Source: Verrucomicrobiales bacterium (GTDB taxonomy: Bacteria > Verrucomicrobiota > Verrucomicrobiia > Limisphaerales > UBA9464). Taken from it: 64,000 bases of DNA. The first letter of the stretch is position 1. Each line of letters opens with the position of its first letter. The translations under genes and the position numbers were made by a program. The stretch spans positions 1-64,000 of the forward strand of contig JAIXUV010000034.1 in assembly GCA_027483345.1 (NCBI GenBank). Reading direction: 5' to 3'. Under the pieces are notes generated by a model, which saw nothing but the letters and a program-made list of their open reading frames with translations, was not told where the DNA came from and ran no database searches. Positions 56,415-64,000 of this stretch are shown here, in pieces.

Positions 56415-57944
56415 TCAGCGGCCCACGGCCGCCTTGCGGACCGCGGCGACGAGTCCGGGGATGTTGTGCTCCCGGGCTTCCACGTCGGGCTCGATCTCAA
56501 GGGCCTTCAATGCCTTGCTGGTCTCGGGCCCGATGCTCGCGGTCTTCAACCCCGGAAACCGACGGCGCAGCGCCGGCAGGTCGAAACGGCCATGGAAGTT
56601 CTCGACCGTCGAGGCGCTGGTGAACGTGACCCAATCCGCACCGGATTCGGAAAGGGACGTCGCGGCACCGTTGAGGTCTTCGGTCTCGGGAATGGTCCGG
56701 TAACAGGCGATGGCGTCCACGATGCCGCCCTTCTCCTCCAGCATCCGGGGCAACTCAGGCGTCGCCACTTCAGCCCGCACGATCAGGAATCGGAGGTTCT
56801 CGATCGTCTCCACGGCGCCGATGGCCGCAGCCACCTTGGACGCCACGTACTCCGACGGCATCGCATCCACGTTCAGGTGGAATTCCGCGACCTTGGCCGC
56901 TGTTGCCGGCCCGACCGCCGCGATCCGGACGTTGCCGATGTCCCGCACGTCCTTGAAGGCTTTGAAGAAGTAGTCGAAGAAGGTCGTGACGCCGTTGGGA
57001 CTCGTGAAAACAAGCCAGTCGTACTCGCCGATACCGGAGATGCACTCGACCAAGGGATCCATGTCCACCGGCGGAGCAATGCGGATGGTCGGGATCTCGA
57101 GCACCTCGGCTCCGAGTTCGCGGAACTGGACCGAGACCAGCGAGGCCTGCTCCCGGGTCCGGGTCACCACCACCCGACGCCCATGCAGGGGTCGCGTCTC
57201 GAACCAGTTGAGACGCTTCCGCTCCGACACCACTTCGCCGATCACGGTGATCGCCGGGGTGGCGATCCCAGCCTTGCGGGCGGCCTCGCCGATCGTTCCG
57301 AGCGTGGCGGAGACCGACTTCTGTCGGCCGGTCGTGCCCCATTGGATCATGGCGGCCGGGGTCTTCGCCGGCGCGCCGCCTTCGACCAGGCGCTTGGCGA
57401 TCTCGTCGATCCGTTCGACGCCCATGAGGACCACCTTGGTCCCGGGTAACCGCGCCAAAAGCCCGAGGTCCACCGCGGAATCCGGCTTGGTCGGATCCTC
57501 GTGTCCGGTCAGAACGGTGAAGCTGGAACAGTGGTCACGGTGGGTGAGCGGGATCCCCGCGTAGTTCAACGCCGCGGTCACCGACGAGACTCCCGGCACG
57601 ACCTCGAAGGCCACTCCGGCGTCCGCCAGCTCGACCGCCTCTTCCCCTCCCCGGCCGAAGACATACGGATCGCCTCCCTTGAGACGGACCACCGTGGCAC
57701 CCGCCTTCGCCTTCTCGACCAGCAGCTTGTTCAGGTCCTCCTGGGGAATGGCGTGCGCGGCGGCACGCTTGCCGCCGAAGATCCGTTCCGCCGTGGACGG
57801 CGCCAGCGCCAGCAGCGCCGGATTGACCAAGGCGTCGTAGACCACCACGTCGGCGGTGCCGAGCACCTCGGCGCCTCGCACCGTGATCAGTCCGGCATCG
57901 CCGGGTCCGGCACCCACCAGAAACACTTTCCCCTGTCGCTTCAT
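56415..57944 (-). CDS. Bifunctional uroporphyrinogen-III C-methyltransferase / uroporphyrinogen-III synthase (CobA-HemD fusion)
   Basis: MKRQGKVFLVGAGPGDAGLITVRGAEVLGTADVVVYDALVNPALLALAP...VRLKGGDPYVFGRGGEEA...; C-half RRVVVTRTREQASLVSVQFRELGAEVLEIPTIRI...DWLVFTSPNGVTTFF (HemD). Confidence 0.95.
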   Translation of the reverse strand: MKRQGKVFLVGAGPGDAGLITVRGAEVLGTADVVVYDALVNPALLALAPSTAERIFGGKRAAAHAIPQEDLNKLLVEKAKAGATVVRLKGGDPYVFGRGGEEAVELADAGVAFEVVPGVSSVTAALNYAGIPLTHRDHCSSFTVLTGHEDPTKPDSAVDLGLLARLPGTKVVLMGVERIDEIAKRLVEGGAPAKTPAAMIQWGTTGRQKSVSATLGTIGEAARKAGIATPAITVIGEVVSERKRLNWFETRPLHGRRVVVTRTREQASLVSVQFRELGAEVLEIPTIRIAPPVDMDPLVECISGIGEYDWLVFTSPNGVTTFFDYFFKAFKDVRDIGNVRIAAVGPATAAKVAEFHLNVDAMPSEYVASKVAAAIGAVETIENLRFLIVRAEVATPELPRMLEEKGGIVDAIACYRTIPETEDLNGAATSLSESGADWVTFTSASTVENFHGRFDLPALRRRFPGLKTASIGPETSKALKALEIEPDVEAREHNIPGLVAAVRKAAVGR

Positions 57945-58044
57945 GAGGCGCGGAAGGTAGGCGGCGACGGCGGCGGCACCAAGCCCCTTTGAACAGGCCG
58001 GCCAACGCCGGTTCCCGCCGTCCCGCATCAGGGATCCACCCGAT

Positions 58045-60234
58045 GTGGAACACCCTATCCCAGGCTCAAGGACAACCGTGTCTGGACCGATAGGGCGTTG
58101 GATGAATCGACTCGGACTCGGTCTTCGGATGAGTCTCGCCATCGGCGGGATACTGCTTGTCGCCATCACCGCCGTCGTGGGCGTCGAGGCCCGCAAGGCG
58201 GCCCACTCGGCGACGGAGAACGCCTATCGGGATGCCGGCCAATTCGCACAGCGGCATGCGCTCGAGGCCGGGCGCCATCTCAACGAGGCCCTCCTCGCCG
58301 CCCGGACCGTCTCGCAGGCACTCGAGGGGATGAAGACGGCCTGGGTGGACGACCGATCGCTCTACAGCTCCATCCTCAAGCAGGTCCTGACGGCCAACAC
58401 GAACTTCCTCGCCGTATGGTCCGGCTGGCAACCGGACGCCTTGGACGGAAAGGACAAGGACTTCGCCGACAAGGCGGGACACGATTCGACGGGGCGTTTC
58501 GTTCCGCTTTGGTTCCGTGTCGGGACCGAGGCCACCAACTCGGTCCTGCCGGACCATCAGGTCGCGGGCAAAGGTGACTACCTGCTGAACGCACTGAAGC
58601 ACGGTCACGAGCACGTCTCGGAGCCCTTCCGGATCCGCCTTGGCGACCGCGATCACGACGTGGTTTCGCTGGCGGTTCCGATCCGTACAGGCGGAGAGGT
58701 GGTCGGCGCCGCCGGCATCCTCCTGCCCCTTTCGACCTTCCAAGCGCTGGCGCTCGACCAAGAGACCAGTTCCGACGGCCAACTCGGCATCGCGACCTTC
58801 TCCGGGACCCTGGTGGCCGACTCCACCTCCTCAGACTTCGGAAAGCGGATTCCTGCCGAATCGCTGTCCAGGCTCCTCGAAGCCATCCGCGCAGGACGCC
58901 TGCACCCGGAGACCGGCGTCGACCCGGCCACTGGAGCCGACCTCCACCGGGTTTACGCCCCGATCCGGATCGGTGAGACCGGCACGCCGTGGATCGCCGA
59001 GGCGCGCTTTCCGTTGGACCGGATACGGCAGTCCGGAACCGACGCCCTCCTGCGGGGACTCCTGATTGGCTTGGCGGCCCTCGTCGCCACCTTGGCCGTG
59101 GTGTTCGCGTTGGCTCGTTCGATCGCGCGTCCGCTCGACCGGGTCACCCTCGAGCTCGGTTCGACGGTGGAGACCCTCGACACCGCGACGGCGGAGCTGA
59201 AGGAGGCCAGCCGGGCGATCGCGGACGGCGCATCGAGCCAGGCAGCGTCATTCGAGGAGACGGCAGCCGCCCTGGAGGAGATGGCGAGCATGACGCGCCG
59301 CAACTCGGAACACGCAGGCAGTGCGAAGGAACTCGCCGGACAAGCGCGTGCCGCAGTCGATTCCGGGGCGGGCGACATGGCCCAGATGTCCCAGGCCATG
59401 CTGGAGATCAAGGCGGCGGGCGACAGCATCACGCGGATCATCCGGACCATCGACGAGATCGCCTTCCAGACCAACATCCTCGCCCTCAATGCGGCCGTCG
59501 AGGCCGCCCGAGCCGGGGAACAGGGACTCGGCTTCGCGGTCGTCGCAGAGGAGGTTCGCAGCCTGGCGCAACGCAGCGCCGCGGCGGCCAAGGAGACTTC
59601 GGCCAAGATCAGCGACGCCATCGCCAAGTCGGAACGGGGCGTGTCCCTCAGCAACCGAGTCGCAGCGGGACTCAACGACATCCTGGAGAAGGTCCGCCAA
59701 GTCGACGAGCTGGTGGCCCAGATCGCTGCGGCTTCGAAGGAACAAAGCGAAGGCATCTCCCAGATCAACCAGTCTGTGGGACGCATGGAGCGGATCACCC
59801 AGGACAACGCCGCGACCACAGAGGAGACGACCCAGTCGATCAGCCACCTTACCGAACAGACACAGGCTCTGAAGGACGCCGTGCGGAGCCTTGGGCAGCT
59901 CGTCCAAGGATCCGGGAGGACGTCAACTGTGAGGCAACCCGAACTCTCCACGGGAAAACCGCACCCGGCACAGCCCACTTCGACCGGATCCACCGCCGGC
60001 ATTTCGGCGGCAACCGGCGAGGAACTCGTGATCCTCCGAAACCCGTGCGCGACGCGGGACGCGGGAAACGGCAACAAGGGTTCGATTTCGGCAAGTGAAC
60101 GGAAAGCGTCGGTCGATCCCGATATCGCGTTCCCGATGCCGCCGCCGGACAGCGTCCTCTCGAAATTCAGCCGCAAGGAGGATCCCAAGGGATCGGGTGG
60201 CACCTCGAACGTGGAACTGTTCCACGACTTCTGA
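58045..60234 (+). CDS. Methyl-accepting chemotaxis protein with dCache/Cache-like sensor
   Basis: Two TM segments flanking a sensor domain; signalling core [49 protein letters not shown]; start codon uncertain. Confidence 0.93.
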   Translation: MEHPIPGSRTTVSGPIGRWMNRLGLGLRMSLAIGGILLVAITAVVGVEARKAAHSATENAYRDAGQFAQRHALEAGRHLNEALLAARTVSQALEGMKTAWVDDRSLYSSILKQVLTANTNFLAVWSGWQPDALDGKDKDFADKAGHDSTGRFVPLWFRVGTEATNSVLPDHQVAGKGDYLLNALKHGHEHVSEPFRIRLGDRDHDVVSLAVPIRTGGEVVGAAGILLPLSTFQALALDQETSSDGQLGIATFSGTLVADSTSSDFGKRIPAESLSRLLEAIRAGRLHPETGVDPATGADLHRVYAPIRIGETGTPWIAEARFPLDRIRQSGTDALLRGLLIGLAALVATLAVVFALARSIARPLDRVTLELGSTVETLDTATAELKEASRAIADGASSQAASFEETAAALEEMASMTRRNSEHAGSAKELAGQARAAVDSGAGDMAQMSQAMLEIKAAGDSITRIIRTIDEIAFQTNILALNAAVEAARAGEQGLGFAVVAEEVRSLAQRSAAAAKETSAKISDAIAKSERGVSLSNRVAAGLNDILEKVRQVDELVAQIAAASKEQSEGISQINQSVGRMERITQDNAATTEETTQSISHLTEQTQALKDAVRSLGQLVQGSGRTSTVRQPELSTGKPHPAQPTSTGSTAGISAATGEELVILRNPCATRDAGNGNKGSISASERKASVDPDIAFPMPPPDSVLSKFSRKEDPKGSGGTSNVELFHDF

Positions 60235-60344
60235 CACGCCCCCTGAACGCGGGTCCGGCCTGCCACCCGGGAGCGGCAAGCCAAGGCCTCAAAGTCCTTG
60301 CTTCACGCAATCAGGAGCCGCTTCCGAACGACCACGGCGGGATC

Positions 60345-61235
60345 TCAAACCTCCCCGACCAGCTTCACCAAGCGACGGCCGTATTCGACGTAGTTTGCCC
60401 TCAGGGCTTCGTCTTGCGCGCCGGCGTTGGCCTGGACGTCGTGGAACACCGCGACCATGTGGGGTTCGATGCTCAACGCACCCGTGTATCCCCTCGCCTT
60501 GGCGTCCGCGAGGATCCGACGGACCGCACCGTCGCCCTCGCCCGGCCAGTGGTAGTCGGCATCGCCCCGCGCCGAATTCCAACGGGCGTCCTTGATGTGG
60601 ATGTGCACGCTCCGGTCGCGGACTTGGGTCCAGAACTCCCAGGGATCCTGCCGGGGCATCGGTTCCGGGCGGGTACGGTCCAGGTTGAAGACGGGATTGG
60701 CGGTGTCGAAGACCCAAGCGAGGCCGGGCACCTCGTCGAGTAGGCGTTGGGCGTGCCTCCAGCTCATCCCGCCGTAGTTCATGCAGTTCTCGTGGACCGG
60801 TTGGAGTCCGGCGTCGAGGAAGCGGCGGGTCACCTCCCGCAGGCGGCGGAAACGTTCGGCCTCCATCTGGTCCCCATCGTCCCGCACCTTGTAGCTCATG
60901 ATGCGGACGAACCGGGTTCCAAGCCGCTGCATGCGCGGGATGCAGCGATCCACCTCGGCCAGGGTGATCTCGAACGGGTCCTCGATCCGTTTCGCCCAGT
61001 TGCCGATCGTCGACGCAAAGCAGTAAACCGAGATGCCGGCGTCCTCCAGCATCCCGACCGCGGAGTCGAAGGCCGCGTCCGTCAGGTCGTGGAGATTCGC
61101 CTTGGGATGCCCCGGTACCGTGACGTTTCGGGCCTCGATGTGGCGCCAACCCAGTTCGCGGGTGGCTTCGATCTGGGAGGCCAGCGACTGGCCGGCCTCG
61201 TCGCCGATGCCGCAATAGAGGGAGGGAAAGGACAT
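60345..61235 (-). CDS. Sugar phosphate isomerase/epimerase (xylose isomerase-like TIM barrel)
   Basis: MSFPSLYCGIGDEAGQSLASQIEATRELGWRHIEARNV...VHENCMNYGGMSWRHAQRLLDEVPGLAWVFDTANPVF...VHIHIKDAR. Confidence 0.88.
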   Translation of the reverse strand: MSFPSLYCGIGDEAGQSLASQIEATRELGWRHIEARNVTVPGHPKANLHDLTDAAFDSAVGMLEDAGISVYCFASTIGNWAKRIEDPFEITLAEVDRCIPRMQRLGTRFVRIMSYKVRDDGDQMEAERFRRLREVTRRFLDAGLQPVHENCMNYGGMSWRHAQRLLDEVPGLAWVFDTANPVFNLDRTRPEPMPRQDPWEFWTQVRDRSVHIHIKDARWNSARGDADYHWPGEGDGAVRRILADAKARGYTGALSIEPHMVAVFHDVQANAGAQDEALRANYVEYGRRLVKLVGEV

Positions 61236-61274
61236 GGGTCTATCTGTTGGGAAGGGACGTTGGGAATCCGTCGC

Positions 61275-61310
61275 CGCAAACGACGAAGGCCACCCTCTCG
61301 GGTGGCCCTT
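61275..61310 (-). terminator. Rho-independent terminator (minus strand) after the 34-aa ORF
   Basis: GGCCACCC-gaga-GGGTGGCC 8-bp stem read on minus strand, followed by TTCGTCGTTT. Confidence 0.7.
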
Positions 61311-61327
61311 GGACGGAACCGACGGGC

Positions 61328-61432
61328 CTACTTGGCCTTGGCGGTCTTCGCGACGCGCGCGGTTTCCTTCTTACGCTTGTTGTAGGCGTAACGGCGGCGG
61401 CGCTTCTGGATTTTGTTGGATTGTTGTCCCAT
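61328..61432 (-). CDS. Very basic 34-aa small protein (not in supplied ORF list)
   Basis: Manual translation: MGQQSNKIQKRRRRYAYNKRKKETARVAKTAKAK-stop; followed by terminator-like hairpin. Confidence 0.72.
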   Translation of the reverse strand: MGQQSNKIQKRRRRYAYNKRKKETARVAKTAKAK

Positions 61433-61477
61433 GGCTAAGATTTACTTTCGCAAATGTTGCAAGTCTTGAGTCGGAAG

Positions 61478-62176
61478 ATGCGTCGTGCCAGCGGCTGCAT
61501 CAACCACTTTCTCCTCGGGTGCGCCGCGGTGGGGCTGCTCGCGACGGGATGCTCTTCGACGCCCGCGGAGAAGCAAAGCAAGGCGGAGAAGAAGGACCTG
61601 GCCCAGGTGCGGGTGTATCGGGAAGCCAAGGACTTCTCCGGCCGCGCCGCGGAAGCCGGCAGCCTCGGCACCAGCAAGGCGACCGTCGGGCGATCCGACC
61701 CGGCCGAATTGACGGTCCTCCGTGAGTCCTTCCTCGACGAACGGGACATCAAGCGCGCCCAACTCGTCGAACAGGGCGACAACGGCTTCATGATCGGCCT
61801 GGAGTTCACCGCACACGGCAGCCTGGTGCTCCAGATGAACTCTCTCGCCGTCCAAGGCCAGCACCTGGTCGTCGCAGCGCGTTGGTCGGACGGCACCAAC
61901 GTCATGGGACGGTTCATCGCCGCGCCGATCATCCGACGCCAACTGGACAAGGGATTCCTGGTCTTCACCCCCGACATGAACCGCGAAGAGGCCACCCGGT
62001 TCGTGCGGGGCCTCAACAACGTGGCCATCAAGTTGGAGAACCAGCCCAAGCCGGTGGATGAGAAGAAGGCGAAGAAGGCGGCGGAAAAGGCGGCGAAGAA
62101 GCAGAAGAAGCAGGAGTCCGAGAGGCCTTCCAGCACCTTCAAGAGGGACTTCGACCCGTTCCTGCCCCAGCCCTAG
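61478..62176 (+). CDS. Lipoprotein of unknown function
   Basis: Lipobox CAAVGLLATGCSS; KKAKKAAEKAAKKQKK-rich C-terminus; ATG at 61478 (61454 alternative). Confidence 0.72.
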   Translation: MRRASGCINHFLLGCAAVGLLATGCSSTPAEKQSKAEKKDLAQVRVYREAKDFSGRAAEAGSLGTSKATVGRSDPAELTVLRESFLDERDIKRAQLVEQGDNGFMIGLEFTAHGSLVLQMNSLAVQGQHLVVAARWSDGTNVMGRFIAAPIIRRQLDKGFLVFTPDMNREEATRFVRGLNNVAIKLENQPKPVDEKKAKKAAEKAAKKQKKQESERPSSTFKRDFDPFLPQP

Positions 62177-63192
62177 TGAACCTCAGACGCATCGCCCTCC
62201 TGGCGCTGCTCCTGGTCCCAGGAGTCGGTCGCCTCTTCGCCCAGCCGTTCCAGCTGCCTACCGCAAACCGTGCGGTCCTCGACCCGGATGGCGGACAGGA
62301 ACGCTATTTCGTCGGCACAGTGGGTAAGCCTTGGACCAGCGGACGGTTCGGATGCGTCCGGACCGATGGGTTCCAGCTCCATGAAGGCGTCGACATCCGG
62401 CCCTTGGACCGGGACCGGCGGGGCGAACCGACCGATCCCGCCCGCTGCGCCGCCGAAGGTGTGGTGGCCTATGTGAACACCAAGCCGTCCCTCTCGAACT
62501 ACGGCAACTACGTGGTGGTGCGCCACAAGATCGACCAACTCGAGGTCTTCACCCTCTATGCCCACCTCGCCTCGGTGAAGGCGGGGATCAAGGCCGGGAC
62601 CCCGACGCAATCCGGGGACGTCCTGGGTGTCATGGGCCGGACTTCCAATACCCGCCAACGCATCACTCCCGACCGGGCCCATCTCCATTTCGAGATCCTC
62701 TTCATGGCCAACTCCCGCTATGCCGAATGGCACCGGGGTGCATTGAAGGGAACCCGGAACGACCACGGCGACTTCAACGGCCGCAACCTGATGGGAATCG
62801 ATCCCGTGGAGGTCTACCGCATCCAGTCCAAGGTCGGTCCCGGCTATGATCTCGTGCGGCACCTGGGCGGGATACCCGAGTTGTGCCGGGTGGTGCTGCG
62901 CCAACCGAATCCCGATTGGGTCCGGCGCAACCGCGGCGCGGTCCGTCCCAACCCCAAGGCCGAACGCGACGGTGTCGCCGGATGGGAACTGGCCCTCGGC
63001 TTCAACGGCGTCCCGCTCCATGCGACCCCGCGCAGCCGACAGGAACTGGGGGGCTCACGTCGCAACGCCCTCCTGACCGTCAATCCCGTGGTGGCCGCCG
63101 CCCATCCCTGCGGCAAGATCGTGGTCCGCCGCGGACAATCCTGGGAACTCACCAACAAGGGATCCCAACTCCTCGAGTTGCTCGCCTACTGA
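62176..63192 (+). CDS. M23-family metallopeptidase
   Basis: LHEGVDIRPLDRDRRGEPTDPARCAAEGVVAYVNTKPSLSNYGNYVVVRHKIDQLEVFTLYAHLASVKAG...RAHLHFEI; GTG start, overlaps upstream stop by 1 nt. Confidence 0.9.
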   Translation: MNLRRIALLALLLVPGVGRLFAQPFQLPTANRAVLDPDGGQERYFVGTVGKPWTSGRFGCVRTDGFQLHEGVDIRPLDRDRRGEPTDPARCAAEGVVAYVNTKPSLSNYGNYVVVRHKIDQLEVFTLYAHLASVKAGIKAGTPTQSGDVLGVMGRTSNTRQRITPDRAHLHFEILFMANSRYAEWHRGALKGTRNDHGDFNGRNLMGIDPVEVYRIQSKVGPGYDLVRHLGGIPELCRVVLRQPNPDWVRRNRGAVRPNPKAERDGVAGWELALGFNGVPLHATPRSRQELGGSRRNALLTVNPVVAAAHPCGKIVVRRGQSWELTNKGSQLLELLAY

Positions 63193-63264
63193 CGCCGTCC
63201 GCTCGACCGCCTTCCAGCGGCTCCCGCCTCGGGTCACGGTTGGCGTTCGATTCTTCCAAGCCGA

Positions 63265-64000
63265 TCAGCCGCACGTCTCTTCCTGCGTTTCCGCGGACGT
63301 TTCCGAAGCGGCTTTCGGGATGGGCACGAGGTCCATCGGCTGCTCGTGGTCCAGATGGGCGTTGCAAGCGGTGAAGAACTCGTCCCGGGTCGTGGCCCGC
63401 CGGATCCGATGGAGGAAGTCGGGGCTGATGCCGTCCCCGACGAAGTTCATGTACTTCTTCATCTTCTCGACCTGCAACCGCTCACGGAAACCCGCCGTCG
63501 GCTGGGTCGCTTCGTAGAGTCTGCGGACGTAGTCCAGGACCTCCCGTCCGGTGGGGCGACGGAACCCGCGGCCAGCCCGATGGTCGCGGATCTGCCCGAA
63601 GATCCATGGGTTCCGAATGCAACCGCGGCCGATCATCAGTCCCCGCGCGCCGGTTTCGGCAAGCACCTGTTCGGCTCGGCCGGGCGAATAGACGTTTCCG
63701 TTGGCGAGCACGGGACAACCCAAGGCCTCCACCGCACGTCGGATGAACCCGTATCGGACTTCCGAACGGTACATCTCGCGCACGGTGCGACCATGCACGG
63801 TAAGGAGGTCGACCCGATGGCGGGCGACGATTTCCAGCAACGTCTCGAACACCTCGGTGTCGTCGAACCCGATGCGCGTCTTCACGGTGAAGGCCACGTC
63901 GGTGACGGCCTGCCTCATGGCACCGAGGATGCGGTCGATGCGTTCAGGTTCGCGCAGGAGACCGCCGCCGGCGCACTTGCGATAGACCACCGGCGCCGGA
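63265..64000 (-). CDS. dus: tRNA-dihydrouridine synthase family protein, 5' end beyond window
   Basis: VYRKCAGGGLLREPERIDRILGAMRQAVTDVAFTVKTRIGFDD...LLTVHGRTVREMYRSEVRYGFIRRAVEALGCPVLANGNVYSPGRAEQVLAETGARGLMIGRGCIRNPWIF. Confidence 0.93.
   Translation of the reverse strand, partial: PAPVVYRKCAGGGLLREPERIDRILGAMRQAVTDVAFTVKTRIGFDDTEVFETLLEIVARHRVDLLTVHGRTVREMYRSEVRYGFIRRAVEALGCPVLANGNVYSPGRAEQVLAETGARGLMIGRGCIRNPWIFGQIRDHRAGRGFRRPTGREVLDYVRRLYEATQPTAGFRERLQVEKMKKYMNFVGDGISPDFLHRIRRATTRDEFFTACNAHLDHEQPMDLVPIPKAASETSAETQEETCG

Noticed and set aside
1-64000. CRISPR arrays, tRNA/rRNA genes, transposases, prophage or classical defence islands
   Set aside because: No regularly spaced repeats, no tRNA-like cloverleaf noted, and no IS/integrase or restriction-modification motifs among translations; absence is by eye only and tRNAscan/CRISPR finder would be decisive.

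Overview
High-GC, gene-dense chromosomal segment, probably from a Verrucomicrobia-like (PVC) bacterium. This is inferred from PEP-CTERM proteins, a planctomycete-type heme-binding-domain cytochrome, SSS symporters and CotH/sialidase-type secreted proteins; no 16S rRNA is present. Most of the window is housekeeping: uvrA (partial), ndk, mlaD-like, an ABC exporter cluster, rnd, sugar-modification genes, msrP, mutS, hom, dnaB, bamA, skp/ompH, ispD, rpoD, a phosphohexomutase, acyP, GT9, a cobA-hemD fusion, an MCP, an M23 peptidase and dus (partial). The most interesting locus is about 31.66-35.03 kb. A convincing cobalamin (B12) riboswitch, recognised from its conserved core boxes, lies upstream of a co-directional, partly overlapping four-gene set with no classical B12 function: a PEP-CTERM surface protein, a 12-cysteine CWC/DUF5522-like protein, a secreted protein and a type II-like pseudopilin. 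I propose it as a candidate B12-responsive cell-surface module. Secondary points of interest are a low-GC island (about 17.7-19.8 kb), a two-domain siroheme-decarboxylase-like AsnC-family protein, an unlisted 34-aa very basic ORF with its own terminator, and an orphan ABC permease. Most of the very long antisense ORFs in the supplied track are GC-driven shadows and were rejected. All family calls come from reading the translations by eye; no database search was run.
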